The notes beneath the pieces are model-generated. The model had not been told where the DNA came from. It was given only the letters and a program-made list of their open reading frames with translations, and ran no database searches. The position numbers were made by a program, and so were the translations under genes. From contig CM070722.1 of NCBI GenBank assembly GCA_036346275.1, positions 60,673,524 to 60,737,523 of the forward strand: DNA of 64,000 bases, given 5' to 3'. The stretch is from Otatea glauca (taxonomy: Eukaryota; Streptophyta; Magnoliopsida; Poales; Poaceae). How positions within the stretch are numbered: position 1 is the first letter of the stretch; every line of letters begins with the position of its first letter. This document shows, one piece after another, positions 33,076 to 44,724 of the stretch.

Positions 33076-36000
33076 TGTTACGCGCCAAGTTTTTGATCAA
33101 GTTTATTATCGTCGGCGTGGTCGGGTGAGTCTAGAGGCAGATCAAGGAGTTGGCGTTCGGCCGCGCGAAGGAATTGGGCCGAGCCATGCAGCGGCGTAGC
33201 CGCTTAATCCATGCACGTCATCTAAATTGAGTCAGTCTTATCTTTCCAAGTTGTGTTTCCCTGATTAGGTGGTGTTTTCTATCTTTAGTTTGTTAAGAAC
33301 AGATTCTTCATAATCTGTTGGAGTCTATATCTTAGGCTATAAAAGGTGGAATAGAACTCAGAAAAAGGCATGATTATTTTGGTGCCTCAAAATTACAAGT
33401 CTCAGACGGTGGCTCTGTCGGGACCCGAATTTGCAAATTCGAAACCCTCTATGTATACTGCACTAGTCCAGGATCACGCTAGTGCACACAGTGGAAACAT
33501 AAATGAAATATCATTCCATACAACTAATTAACTAAGAAGAAGCAAATTATTATTAATAAAGCAAACGACCTTATGGTCAAAGTTTACACCAATATGCCTT
33601 AAGGGCTTAACAAACAAATAACTATTGCAGCGAAAAAGATAACTTGAGCTATTCGACATGCCACAGGCAATCGTCTGGGGAGCGCATTCCTAATCCACGT
33701 AGTCTTCATAGAATTCCTCCTTATGATACTCAGCATTTCCTGATCCTTCCTCAGCAACTGATCAACAAAGGCGTATAGCCGTGAGTACAAAAAGTACTCA
33801 ACAAGCCGTAGGGAAATGATGCAATATATTCATGTACGGCTTGACAAGGATGGCTATACGGTTCATTTGCAGAAAGCAATAACTTGAATTGAAATACAAT
33901 AAATAGATTGAAAGCATATTTTATGAAAAGATAAATAAATAACTGGTAGATCAATGGTAGACAACAAAACAACAGTGAACTCCTCGTTCACATCCCAACA
34001 ATCCCACATTCCACATTTCATGAAATACTCTATACCCCGTGTGAAATTCCCGGGCTTGTCCATGACCGCGGACGCGGCTATTCGAATAGTTTTACACTCT
34101 GCAGAGGTTATACAACTTTACCTACAAGACATGATCATCTCTTTGTGCAATCGATCTTAACACACTTTCTTTGGTGTGTCGCAGAGATATCATGACAAAG
34201 TCTTTACAATGCACTGTCTAAACTCGGTACTGCCCGCTAAGGTTTCGCCCCTTAGGGCCCTCTCTTGCGCCTTGCGAATCTACCCGTCCATCCCGGAACC
34301 CACACCACCAATTGGCAGTACACAAGGCTAGAAATTGCAATTTAATCAGCTAGGTCTGTCCCATACCAGACTTGTGGTAGTACGGTTAGGCCCAGTTCAA
34401 TGGCGCACAAGATTAAGTCCTTAAGTTGTCTCAGGCAAGACATCTACATCCCAATGTGCTAGAAAGCACCCCCTTTACTGCACGATCACTTACCCGAGGG
34501 AAAACAATTCGTTCAACCAAGACCAATGGCAAACCCCGCCATGGTACAACAAATTTTACAACAGTGGCTAATGGCCACAATTCAATATCTCATTAAGTCA
34601 AGATTAACATTTATTCAATATGTGACATAAATCCCTTTGTACAACTAAGCATGTCTAAGCATAGCTACGATAACCCAATGTTGGTATAATGATTATGTCC
34701 AACTAGTAATATCCCAACCTAGGTTTAACAATGGATACATGGCATCCCAATAATCAAGGTGGCATAATGTCAACTAGGTAAATAACTACTTTCATAAAGT
34801 AAGCATTGATACACAAATAGCATGCAATTGTATAAAAGTAAATTACATTTGTAAACAAAGGATCAATATGGTCAAGGGCTACGACTTGCCTTGCTGATCT
34901 AGTGCTGAGTCTTGGTCTTCGAAGTCTCTGTTTGCTCCCTCGGAACTAGAGTCTACCGGAAAAGAAAGCAACGAAATCAAATAAATACCAAACAGAGACT
35001 CAAACAAGATCAAAACGGAAAATAAATGGCTTTGGAAGATAGATCTTGATTTTAGAAAAATTTAGAAACTTGAATCGCCTCAATCGGAGTTCGTATGAGC
35101 GAGAACGGGCCTCCGAAAGATTAAATTAAGAGAAAATACAGAAAATCGGAATTTCCGGATTTATTTTTATACGGGAAAAATGATTTATTGCGCAACGCTG
35201 ACGTCAGTCGGCTTTTGGTGGACTCGGTGCACGGCATTGCGGTCGGTCCACCGTGCACTCGGTGCACTGCCGACGTCAGCGCTGACGCAGCGGCTCGGCT
35301 GACGCAGGCGATGACGTGGATGGGCCACGCGTCACTCATCTGGCGACAGGGCCAGATCGGACGGTGGAAAGCGAGGCGCGGGCGGCGAAAGAGGTGGTGT
35401 GATCAGGAGCATCGGCTGGCGATCGGACGGTCACGAATCGACGGAGGAGGACGGCGGCGAGCGGCGACACGGGGCTCACCGGCAACGGAGAAGAAGACAC
35501 GGCCAACGGAGAAGAAGACGCGGCCAACGGCGAAGACACGAAGGATCGGGAGCAGCTCGGCACAGATCTGAGAGGGCTCAACGCAGGCGACTCAAAGACG
35601 CCAACGGAGACGGCGGAGGAGCAACGGCGACGGAGATCTGGGCGGCGGAAGGCTTCGACACGGCGGAAATCGACGGCGAGCTCGCGCGGAGCGGCGGCGG
35701 CTGCTCGGGCAGCGAGAGGTAGGGCAAAATAAGCGACGCAGGGAGGGGATCCTCGGGAGGTGTGCGATGCCTTAAATAGGGTCTCGGGAGGCGGGCCCGA
35801 CCCGGAGTCCGAGGAAGGCGGCGTGAAGCGCGCGAACTCCGAGCGGCGCGGCGGCTAGGGTTCATGCGGCGCGCGGCTGAGCCGGGCTACCGGGCCGCGG
35901 CGAGCGAACGGCCGGGCGGAGCGATCCAGGCATGAGAAGGGCAGCCGGAGAAGCGGAGCGGGCCGAGGCGAAGCAGGCCTGAGATGGGCCGCGCGGGGAA

Positions 36001-36436
36001 AAACAGCCCGAGGTTTTTTTTGGAAAAACAAAAACCTTTTCCAATTAAGAAAAATTCCAGAAATCTGAATACAAGCAAATAAATTCAAATAAATAGAAAA
36101 TAAATTCAGAAAAAACTCCAAAAATACAAAAAAAAAATCCTTGAAGCACAATGAACCCAACTAAAACTGAAAATATTTAGTTTGATGAATAGTTTAGTCA
36201 AATTAAATCATTTCTTTAATATAAAATTCAAATTAAGCTGGGATTAATTCAAGAAAAATGCAAATGGTTTATTTTTGAATTCAAACATTCTAAAACTCAA
36301 ATTTTTAGGATGTTACAGGCTCCGACAATAACCAAGCTACCCAAATCACGCGTTGCCTCGACGAGCAACGTTAGTTCTGGCCTTCGGCCAGGTACTTGAG
36401 CATACGAGCGAGCTCATCGTGAGACTGCTCGTATCA
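33076..36436 (+). repeat. 5' LTR of gypsy element, interrupted by a solo LTR
   Basis: LTR pieces 33076-33415 and 36318-36436 (with a duplicated GGCTC) match the 3' LTR 42531-42995 closely. It has a TATA-like GGCTATAAAAGG near 33335. The inserted 2.9 kb unit lies between. Confidence 0.93.
33416..36317. mobile_element. Solo LTR of a long-LTR gypsy element, nested (TSD GGCTC)
   Basis: 2,902 bp starting TGTCGGGACCCGAA and ending GGATGTTACA, flanked by GGCTC (33411-33415, 36318-36322). No internal domains, primer site or second LTR, so it is a solo LTR left by recombination. Length and termini fit the Tekay/Del-like group. A GC-rich part at 35180-35960 contains the short repeats ACGGAGAAGAAGAC. 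Open frames inside are not gene-like. Confidence 0.85.
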
Positions 36437-36437
36437 A

Positions 36438-36452
36438 TTTGGTATCAGAGCC
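36438..36452 (+). other. Primer-binding site of gypsy element
   Basis: TTTGGTATCAGAGCC just after the 5' LTR, complementary to initiator tRNA-Met. Confidence 0.85.
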
Positions 36453-36465
36453 TGGTTCTGGTACC

Positions 36466-39340
36466 ATGGCTACACCTTCACTAGAAGAGCGTGTCGCGGC
36501 GCTCAAGCCGATGGTAAGGAGACACGACGTCTGTTGGAGGAGTTGCTCAAGCACGTCAAGGCTAAGGGCCAGCCGAGGAGTCGAGCCCTAATGACAATGC
36601 TGATCATCACTCGAGAGGATCGGTGCGGCTTCCAGATGGAGGACGCAATCAACCCACATCTCGCGGGAACAACGAAGGAGGTAGAAGAAGGTCGTTCAGA
36701 AGAGGGTGAGAGGACGATGAAGACTGGAGGTGGACACCCCGTCCTCCACGGTTTGATCTGTCCGAGTACGACGGAATCGAAGACCCTCTGAGATGGTTGA
36801 GACAGTGCGAGTGTTTCTTCTGTTTCCATCGAATTCCAGAGGAAGAGTGGGTTGAACTTACGGGAATCCATCTACGAGGGGAAGCCTTGGAGGTCCTCGA
36901 TAACTGGCAACTGGAGGAACCATGGATCGCTTGGGAAGGTTTTTATGAAACTTTTAACCAACGATTCACTCATCACTCAAGTGTCGGAACCCTAGGCGAT
37001 CTCGTTAATCTTAAACAGGGAAGCAGTTGGGTAGATGAATATGCGAAGGAATTTCAGCGCTTGTTAACTTGAACGAGTCGCATGCGACAAACTGGTCAAA
37101 TTGAAACCTTCACTGCGGGGCTCTCGGTCGCCTTGGCCACGGATGTCCATCATTGAAAGCATCTAGGCACCCAATATGTTTTGGTTTTGATAATTAATGA
37201 CAACTTTGCTATATGATCTAATGCTTTTCCTGAGAATGTTGAAAGTAGGTCAATTCCAAGCTTAATGGTCATGGAAATACCAAGGAAGGTTCAAACCAAT
37301 CGGCAATATGTCAAGATCATGAAAAGGTAAATTTATAAGGCTCTTTTCTTGTCTTTTAACGATCTTGGAGTTTGGAAGAAAGATCGGTTTACTAGATTTA
37401 GGGCCGTACTATTAAGAGGGATTTTGACGCTTATCTCGATGTCTTTTAGGGTTTAAAGGCTCAAAATGCATATTCAAATAGTTGCCAAATGATAAATAAG
37501 TTCCAATCTTAAAAATCCTTTAGAACAAATCAAATCTTTGAAACTCGGTGCTCATTTATGACAAATACGGTGCTACGGATCTGTGCACCGGCTCAATAGG
37601 GCGGTGTGAAAATTCCAGAGAAGGGTTTTTTGGGCGTTTTTGTAGCCCGGTGCTACCGGACCATCGGTAGCACCGGACCTCAACCCGGTGTGAAAATTCC
37701 AGAGAAGGGCTTTTTGGGCGTTTTGTAGCGGTGCTACACGCCATAGTAGGCGGTGCTCTGGACCATCGGTAGCACCGGACCTCAACCCGGTGTAAAAATT
37801 CCAAAGAAGCACCTTTTCTGGGCACTTGGAGCCCGGTGCTACCGACCATTGTATCCCGGTGCTACCGGACCTACGGTAGCACCGGCCCTAAGCCCGGTGC
37901 TATAATTCCAGAGAGGTGTCTTTTTGAAGAAAGAAAATGAAGAGGAGACCGGTGCTACCGGCCCTAGTTGGGCGGTAGCACCGGACCCCCTGTAACGGTC
38001 TCTGGCAAGTGCATTAAATGCACTGTTCTAGTCGTTGAAGTGGAGCCCGGTGCTACCGATCCTACATGGGCGATAGCACCGAAAAAACAGATTTTTGCAG
38101 ATTTCGAGCTCCAACGGCTAGAAAGTTTGGTGGAGGCTATAAATACCCCCCACCTGCATTCTAGAGTATCTCTTGGTCCTCATTGATGATATTTGAGCTC
38201 TAGCAAGTGTTCTCCACTCTTGTGGCATTCAATTTCCATTTGTGAGTGTGAGAAGCAAGATTGAGTGTTGCATTTAGTGTTTGAGCCTTTAGACACCGAC
38301 ATTCGACCTCAAGCTAGCATCAAGGTTTATTACTCTTGGAGGTTGCCGTCTCCTAGACGGCTTGGTGGCGATCGTGCGCGGTGAGCTTCTCCACGAAGAT
38401 TGTGAGAAGCCCCAGCAAGTTGTGAAGGCCGGAGTTCACCTACCCGGAGCGAGGAAGAACTACCTTAGTGATCGAGGAAGGCTCAAGCGAGTGGAGCCGG
38501 CTTGACGTAGTTCAAGTCACCTCAACGTGGAGTAGGGGAGACCGGCAAGTCTTTGAGACCACGGGTTAAATTCCTTGTCTCCTATTTATTTGTGTTTGGT
38601 ATTCTTGTTTGTTGAGATTCTATTTCATTAATACCATACTCTTCATAGTCTTTGTGCTCACAAGTCTATTTGTTTCACTTGTATTGACATAGCATCTTAA
38701 GAAATTGCTAGAGACATTAGTGTGTTCCTCAAATTTGTATCTCAATTTCGTAGTGTCATTTGTAATTTCTAATTTGTGTTGAAAAATTTAGAAACCTCCT
38801 ATTCACCCCCCCTCTAGTCGGTTATCCTTGATCCTACAATCATGAACGACCTCATGATCTAGCAGAAGCAATCGGGTTCGCAAGGGATGATGAAGTAAGG
38901 AAGGACGCCTGGCTCGCTGAGGCGGCTCAGCTGGGAGTGACGTCCGCAACAAAACCACGGCTACCTTCTAGCTGAGGGGTCGCGCCTATCATGGCAGCTC
39001 CATTTGGAGCACTTGCACTCCTGGCAAGAGGTCGGTCGAGCACTTCCATAGTCCAGGGTCCCAGCTAGTCAGCAGGACAGCTTGGGGTATTAGTCCGGGC
39101 GGTGGCCACCACACCAGCGAGATCCCCAAGGCAGCGTGGCTCCAGTGTCTTCACGGCTCAACCTCAGCGTGGATCGGTTGGCTGACCAGCACTAAAGGCC
39201 TGTGTTACAATTGCGATGAAATATACTCTCGTGGCCATCGGTGCAAACGCCTGTTCTATCTCGAGATTAAAGAAGATGAGGAAGGAGAGGAGGAAGATGC
39301 TGCACCGGAAGAGGAACCATCTGTCATTGATTTCCGTACT
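36466..39340 (+). pseudogene. gag of gypsy element (split and frameshifted)
   Basis: ATG at 36466 (MATPSLEERVAAL). The gag core is within 36740-37072 (YDGIEDPLRWLRQCECFF, WVELTGIHLRGEA). It is interrupted by a solo LTR at 37154-38838, resumes at 38844 (HDLAEAIGFARDDE) and ends near a zinc knuckle at about 39200-39245 (CYNCDEIYSRGHRC). Frames change repeatedly. Gag would assemble the virus-like particle. Confidence 0.85.
37154..38838 (+). mobile_element. Solo LTR of SIRE/Maximus-type copia, nested in gag (TSD ATCAT)
   Basis: 1,685 bp, TGAAAGCATCTAGGC...TGATCCTACA, flanked by ATCAT (37149-37153, 38839-38843). Shares CCGTACTATTAAGAGGG (37404-37420), GAAGGCCGGAGTTCACC and the CCTCTAGTCGGTTATCC end with the LTR of element C. 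At about 37565-37990 it contains several units with the arms CCGGTGCTACCGG and GGTAGCACCGG. Confidence 0.93.
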
Positions 39341-39740
39341 AGGACCAAAACATGGAAACACCATGCAGGTTCTGATCCATATTGGGGGGCATTGCCTTCA
39401 TGGCCTTATTGATAGTGGAAGCACCCACAATTTCATGAGTGGCTATGCGGCAAGCCATGGCACCTGGGAGCAATCCACCGGAGCACCTTGGCAGGTCAAG
39501 GTGGCAGGAGGCGACTGTCTGCCATGCCTAGGCGTGGTTCCAGCCACCGTTTTTACCATCCAGGTGCAGGAGTTCAAGGCTATGTTCATCATCATACCCC
39601 TCAACGGGTTCGATGTGGTGTTGGGAGTCCAGTGGCTGCGCACGTTGGGTGAAATCCAGTGGAATTTCAAGACACTAATGATGACTTTTAATTGCCTTGG
39701 CAACCGTGTGACACTGCAGGGCATGCAAGGGAAGCGATAG
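39341..39740 (+). pseudogene. Protease of gypsy element
   Basis: Within an open frame 39216-39740. Active-site motif LIDSGSTHNFM at about 39400-39440, then VVLGVQWLRTLGEI. Retropepsin-like. The frame itself is open but is not joined to the downstream polymerase frame. Confidence 0.85.
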
Positions 39741-39773
39741 CCGCATCTGCTTCATGTCGCGGCAACTGAGGAT

Positions 39774-40460
39774 TTGTTCGTACAAGACATCCTGGGCGCA
39801 TATGAAGATGTGTTCGCCGAACCCCAGGGGTTGTCGCCATCAAGGCAATGCGATCACCGCATATGCTTGGCCAAAGGCACAGATCCAGTAGTGGTGCATC
39901 CTTACCAGTATCCTTACCGACAGGATGAGATTGAACGACAATGTGAAGCCATGCTCCAGCAAGCTATCAGCAAGTTCGTATGAGGGAGGAGGACATCGAC
40001 AAGACGGTGTTTCAGACACATGAGGGTTATTACAAATTTATCGTGATGCCCTTTGGATTGTCCAATGCACCATCAACTTTCTAGGCTTTAATGAATGAGG
40101 TGTTGCACGATTTTCTCCGCAGGTTCGTCCTTGTGTTTTTCGACGACATCTTGGTGTACAACTGAATGGAGGAGGAGCACTGCGAGCACTTGCATCGTGT
40201 GCTCGATCGTCTTCGCCAACACCAACTATACTTAAAAAGATCCAAATGTACTTTTGCGCAAGAGCGCATTGGCTACTTGGGTCATATCATATATCCTTCA
40301 ACGGCATGGAGGCAGATCCAGCCAAGCTTCATGTCGTTTCCACGTGGCCGCAACCAACTTCAATGACGGCGGTGCGTGGTTTCCTTGGTCTCACAAGGTA
40401 CTATCGATAATTTATACAAAATTATGCAACCATAGCGAATCCATTAACGGCCTTGCTGAG
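39774..40460 (+). pseudogene. Reverse transcriptase of gypsy element
   Basis: Starts YEDVFAEPQGL and continues VVHPYQYPYRQDEIE. KTVFQTHEGYYKFIVMPFG follows near 40000-40060, then the catalytic FFDDILVY at about 40135-40160. In-frame stops after NAPSTF (about 40081) and after the FDD box, plus a frame change, inactivate it. Confidence 0.88.
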
Positions 40461-40475
40461 GCGGAATAATTTCAG

Positions 40476-40967
40476 TTGGACCACTACAGCCGAGGAAGTT
40501 TTCTACAGTTGAAGAAAGAATTGATGTCGGCACCAATGTTGCAAATGCCGGATTTTTTGGCACCCTTTGTTGTGGAGTGCGACGCGTCGGGTATAGGAAT
40601 CGGGGCGGTGCTACAGCAACATGGCCACCCGATCGCGTATTTCAATCACAAACTGGCAGACAGGCACACAAAGCTAGCAGCCTACGAGCACGAGCTCATT
40701 GGATTATCAAAGGCAGTGTGGCATTGGTGGCCATATCTATGGGGACAAACGTTCGTTGTTCGGATGGATCACGACATCCTTAAATACTTGCTCGAGGAAG
40801 CACTCGTGACACCGCCACAACAACATTGGTTATGTAAACTAATGGGATTCGATTTTCAGGTGGAGTACAAGCCGGGGAGGGCAAATTTAGTAGCGGATGC
40901 ACTATCTCGCGTCCAAAATCCAGCGGCACTATGCGTCGTGGTCTCAGTTCCACTGGATCTCACGTGA
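40476..40967 (+). pseudogene. RNase H of gypsy element (open frame)
   Basis: 163 codons with VVECDASGIGIGAVL (first Asp), AYEHELIGLSKAV (Glu), VRMDHDILKYLL (Asp) and NLVADALSR. Complete Ty3-type RNase H domain without a lesion in this frame; separated by a break from the reverse transcriptase. Confidence 0.88.
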
Positions 40968-41216
40968 GATCAATGGTATGCAGAACTACGCGGGCACCCA
41001 GAGGTGCAGCGCCTATGTGCACGTTGGGTTCAGAAAGCACCCATAGCCGGCCACTCAAAGGCATTTGGTGCACATGCTGGGACCAAGCCAAGTGAGCACC
41101 AGTCGGACGAGCCATCCACGTCAGAGGTGGCTGGGCCGGTTCTTGCTGTCGAGGCGCCTTCAGGCGGCAACAATGTGGGCTTAGGCGAGTACAACATCTA
41201 GAGCAATCGCAGCGCT

Positions 41217-42000
41217 GTGGCCAATCCAGTTGTGCAGAGTGAGCACTGGCTTGTGAACAAAGGGTTGTTGTATCGCAACAACCACCTCTTCGTTCCAACA
41301 ACATCAGTCTTGGTGGACACAATCATTGCTTCCGTGCATGATCTCACGCACGAGGGGGTGCAGAAAACCTTGCATCGCATCCAAGCCAAGTATTACCGGG
41401 AGAAGCAACGCCAGACAGTGGAACAGTATATCGCCAAGTGCCAGGTGTGCCAACGCAGTAAATCAAGTTCCCTATCTCCTGCTGGCCTTCTCTAGCTGCT
41501 CTCCATAACGCATCAGGTTTGGGCCAACATTTCAATGGATTTTATCACGGCCCTCCCTAAATCGTAGGGGAAAACGGCTATCTTGGTGGTCATTGACCGA
41601 CTATCCAAGTATGCGCATTTTATGATGTTTAAACGGTCGGCCACTGCACCTGTGGTAGCTTTTCTCTTCTTCAACCAAGTGGTACAGGTACATGGCATTC
41701 CGAAATCCATTGTTTCGGATAGTGATCCTGTCTTCCTCAGCGCTTTTTGGTAGGATTTGTTCAAGCGGTGTGGCACGACTCTCCTTCTATCGACAGCTTA
41801 TCACCCCCAGACGGATGGACAGACAGAGGTGGTGAATCGCACGGTGGAAATGTATCCTTGGTGCCTCGCAACTGACAATCCTTCCACACGGGCGAAGTGG
41901 TTGCCTTGGGCGGAGTTCTACTACAACACCTCTTTCCACTCAGCTCATTGATTGACTCCTTTTGAGTTAGTATATGGCCGCAAACCTCCTCCATTGATAC
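41217..42000 (+). pseudogene. Integrase of gypsy element
   Basis: Zinc-binding HHCC domain at 41326-41470 (HDLTHEGVQKTLHR, CQVCQRSKS). Core with SMDFITALPKS (a stop follows), VVIDRLSKYAHF and VSDSDPVFLS, then YHPQTDGQTEVVNR at 41780-41840. Two or more stops or frame breaks. Integrase would insert the cDNA. Confidence 0.88.
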
Positions 42001-42359
42001 CATACCAGCAAGGAACCACGGTTATTGATGCCGTAGATTTCCAATTGGTGGATCGGGACACTCTTCTTTAGCAAGCAAAGGAGTGTTTGCTACAAGCCCA
42101 GAACCGTATGAAGCAACGGTATGACACTCATCATCGAGAGGTGGAATTTCAGGTGGGAGAGTTTTCAGTGCGGGACTATCCACCTAATAAGTGGGAAGCT
42201 TGTTTCTTTGGGCCCTATCAAGTGGAGGCGCGTATCGGTCCGAAGCCCATCTCCACAACGTTTTTCATGTTTCCTTGCTCAAGGAATTCAAAGGTGAGAC
42301 ACCCGCAGAAGTACCATCATTGCCCGCGGAAGTGTCTCCAACAGCGGCATCAGCTAGGC

Positions 42360-42530
42360 TTGAACCTCATCAGTTATTGGCCCAATGATTTGTTCACATC
42401 AAGCGACAATTTTTGGTTCACTGGACGGGTGAGCCTCAGGACGAAGCAACGTGGATGGATGCGGAGGTTCTCAAAAGGTCCTTCCCGGATTGCAAGCTTG
42501 AGGACAAGCTAGTTTTTCAGGGGGGAGTGA
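42360..42530 (+). pseudogene. C-terminal chromodomain-like tail and purine tract of gypsy element
   Basis: VHWTGEPQDEATWMD followed by FPDCKLEDKLVFQGG matches the degenerate chromodomain seen at the integrase end of plant chromoviruses. It ends at the stop beside the CAGGGGGGAG purine tract. Confidence 0.75.
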
Positions 42531-42995
42531 TGTTACACGCCAAGCTTTTGATCAAGTTTACTATCGCCGGCGTGGTCGGGTGTGTCCAGAGGCAGATCAA
42601 GGAGTTGACGTTCGGCCGCGCGAAGGAATTGGGCCGAGCCATGCAGCAGTGTAGCCGCTTAATCCATGCACGTCATCTAAATCGAGTCGGTCTTATCTTT
42701 CCAAGTTGTGTTTCCCTGATTAGGTGGTGTTTCTATCTTTAGTTTGTTAAGAACAGATTCTTCGTAACCTGTTGTTGGAGTCTGTATCTTAGGCTATAAA
42801 AGGTGGAATAGAAGTCAGAAAAAAGCATGATTATTTTGGTGCCTCAAAATTACAAGTCTCAGGCGGTGGCTCCGACAACAACCAAGTTACTCAAATCACG
42901 CGTTGCCTCGACGACCTCGTCGAGCAACGTTAGTTCCGGCCTTCGGACGGGTAGTCGAGCATACGAGCGAGCTCATCCTGAGCCTGCTCGTATCA
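42531..42995 (+). repeat. 3' LTR of gypsy element
   Basis: 465 bp, uninterrupted; ends CTGCTCGTATCA, then TSD GCCAG and the rest of the ARID-HSP20 exon. Confidence 0.95.
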
Positions 42996-43032
42996 GCCAG
43001 CTAGGCAATGGTAAAATTGTTGATCCGGTAAT

Positions 43033-43098
43033 TAAGGTATGTGACTATGTCTTGCTTTCAAGTAACTAAGGTATGTGACTATGTCTTGCTTTCAAGTC
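43033..43098 (+). repeat. Tandem duplication of a splice donor region
   Basis: Two copies of a 30-base block beginning AAGGTATGTGACTATG and ending TTTCAAGT, about 34 bases apart, duplicate the 5' splice site of the intron after ARID-HSP20 exon 6. Confidence 0.85.
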
Positions 43099-44724
43099 AA
43101 AGATCATTAGTGATATGCATTATGGGAGGTGTCTACAAAATATTTGAGTGCTTATTTGTTAGGGAGTACCCAAATTTTCATACGATGCAAATATTTTTCC
43201 ATCCAAAACTGAACATTCAATTTTTTATGTCGTGTCTGCCCCCGCGTTTGCACAACTGAGCTGCCTCATTAACTGTTGGTTGGTTACTTCCTGACCCATT
43301 AACAGCCCACTCATATGTGGAAGTTTATCGGCTTGTCTGACAATATTAACTGCCATATATGTATTCGCTGTTACTTATTTTGATTGGACAAACCCACCAA
43401 AAATAAAAGACATTAGCCGACCACATCCTCCCGTGCGTGTGGGCTGCAGCTATTATGTTATGGGCTTGTGGGCTACGAGAAACAAATATGTCCAATTTAT
43501 GCACATGTTTTAAAAAATACATATGGAGTATTATATAACTTACGTAGGGAGAATGTGAGTGTTTTCTTACTAAATAGACCTCAAATTTTGAGCCTTGAGA
43601 TCTAGATTTAATGGATGATATCAATTTACCTCCTCTCCTCCCATTCGAGTATTGTTGATTATTCCCTCATCATATTGTTCATCCCAAGAAAAACTCACAA
43701 AATCAAAATGATAAAGCACAATGTGGATCACAAAGCAATATATAATAAACAAAAAAAATTTGAGTGCTCACAATAAAAAAACACTTGAGTGCTATTTAGC
43801 AATTCCCTTAAATTATATAAAAAAATAATGTGACAATTTGTAAAAAAAAAGGAACATTATTCTTTTCTGTATAGCCTTTTTACATCAACTATATTCTAGT
43901 TTTGCACAAATTAAATCATGTAAAAAATAATGTGACAATTTGTAAAAAAAGGTGAAACGTAGCAAACTATAAGGAACACAACAAACAAAAACTCTATAAA
44001 AACATCTCTACCTCCCAACAATCATAAACGAATTGATTATTCCTTTATCATGTTGTTCACCCTGAGAAAAACTCACAAAATCAAAATGATAAAGCACAAC
44101 ATGGATCATGAACCAATATCTAATCGACAAAAAACATTGAGTGCTCACAAACAAAAAAACACTTGAGTGCTATTTAGCAATTCCCATGAAAAAATATATA
44201 AAATAAATGTTGAGGATTCATGTTTTTTTTTTGTAAAAATGATGGCTTGTTACAGTAACTAATCTAAGCGAACCCAACAAAAACAAATTTAACATAAAAG
44301 ACTAATCTACAGTGGACAAAATAATGTATCGTATGTGAACACCCAACAAATAACAAAATCAAGAGACAAAAGAAGACAGAGTAGTAGCATAAGTGAACCC
44401 AACAAAAACAGAAAAGCAACTGTGTTGGATGGCATGCATGCGGCAGTTTTGCACGGAAAAAAAGTTAAAATGGATTCATTTTCAAGAATCATAAAAAGGA
44501 AGGAGAAAAACAAGTATTCCTAACCACAAAAAACACTCAGGCACTGTTTAGCAATTGCTTGCATTTTGTTGTATAAATATATTTTAAAAAAAAAATTCCC
44601 AGGACAAAGGGACTATTTCTGTCTTAAAGAAGGACAAAACCCAAAAAAGCAGTGATACCTTTCCTGGATTTATTTATTAGACATCCATTTATGTGATTAT
44701 TTACTGTTCATTGGATTTGTGTAG
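43037..44724 (+). other. Intron of the ARID-HSP20 pseudogene with degenerate repeats
   Basis: AT-rich intron. Apart from the donor duplication and the repeats at 43656-44188, no gene or bounded mobile element seen. Confidence 0.5.
43656..44188. repeat. Direct repeat of about 150 bp, 377 bp apart
   Basis: 43656-43805 and 44033-44188 share long blocks (AAAAACTCACAAAATCAAAA, ACTTGAGTGCTATTTAGC). A shorter third relative lies near 44525-44560. The intervening DNA also repeats AATGTGACAATTTGTAAA (43829, 43929). Confidence 0.8.

Larger units (their letters stand above)
33076..42995 (+). mobile_element. Ty3/gypsy chromovirus inserted in an ARID-HSP20 exon (TSD GCCAG)
   Basis: Element bounded by TGTTAC...GTATCA LTRs and the duplication GCCAG (33071-33075, 42996-43000). 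Removing it restores the exon phase across SQR-QLGNG. Two later solo LTRs sit inside (33416-36317 in the 5' LTR, 37154-38838 in gag); without them the element is about 5.3 kb. Domain order gag, zinc knuckle, protease, reverse transcriptase, RNase H, integrase, chromodomain-like tail marks a chromovirus. A purine tract CAGGGGGGAG precedes the 3' LTR. Several stops and frameshifts make it inactive; RNase H remains open. Confidence 0.95.

Noticed and set aside
35188..35865. Arg-rich frames on both strands at 35.2-35.9 kb
   Set aside because: They lie inside the GC-rich part of a solo LTR and contain short repeats; no recognised domain.
37556..37849. Minus-strand repeat protein with recurring LEFSHRVEVRCYRW
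   Set aside because: Translation of the hairpin array in a solo LTR; periodicity is that of the DNA repeat, not a protein family.
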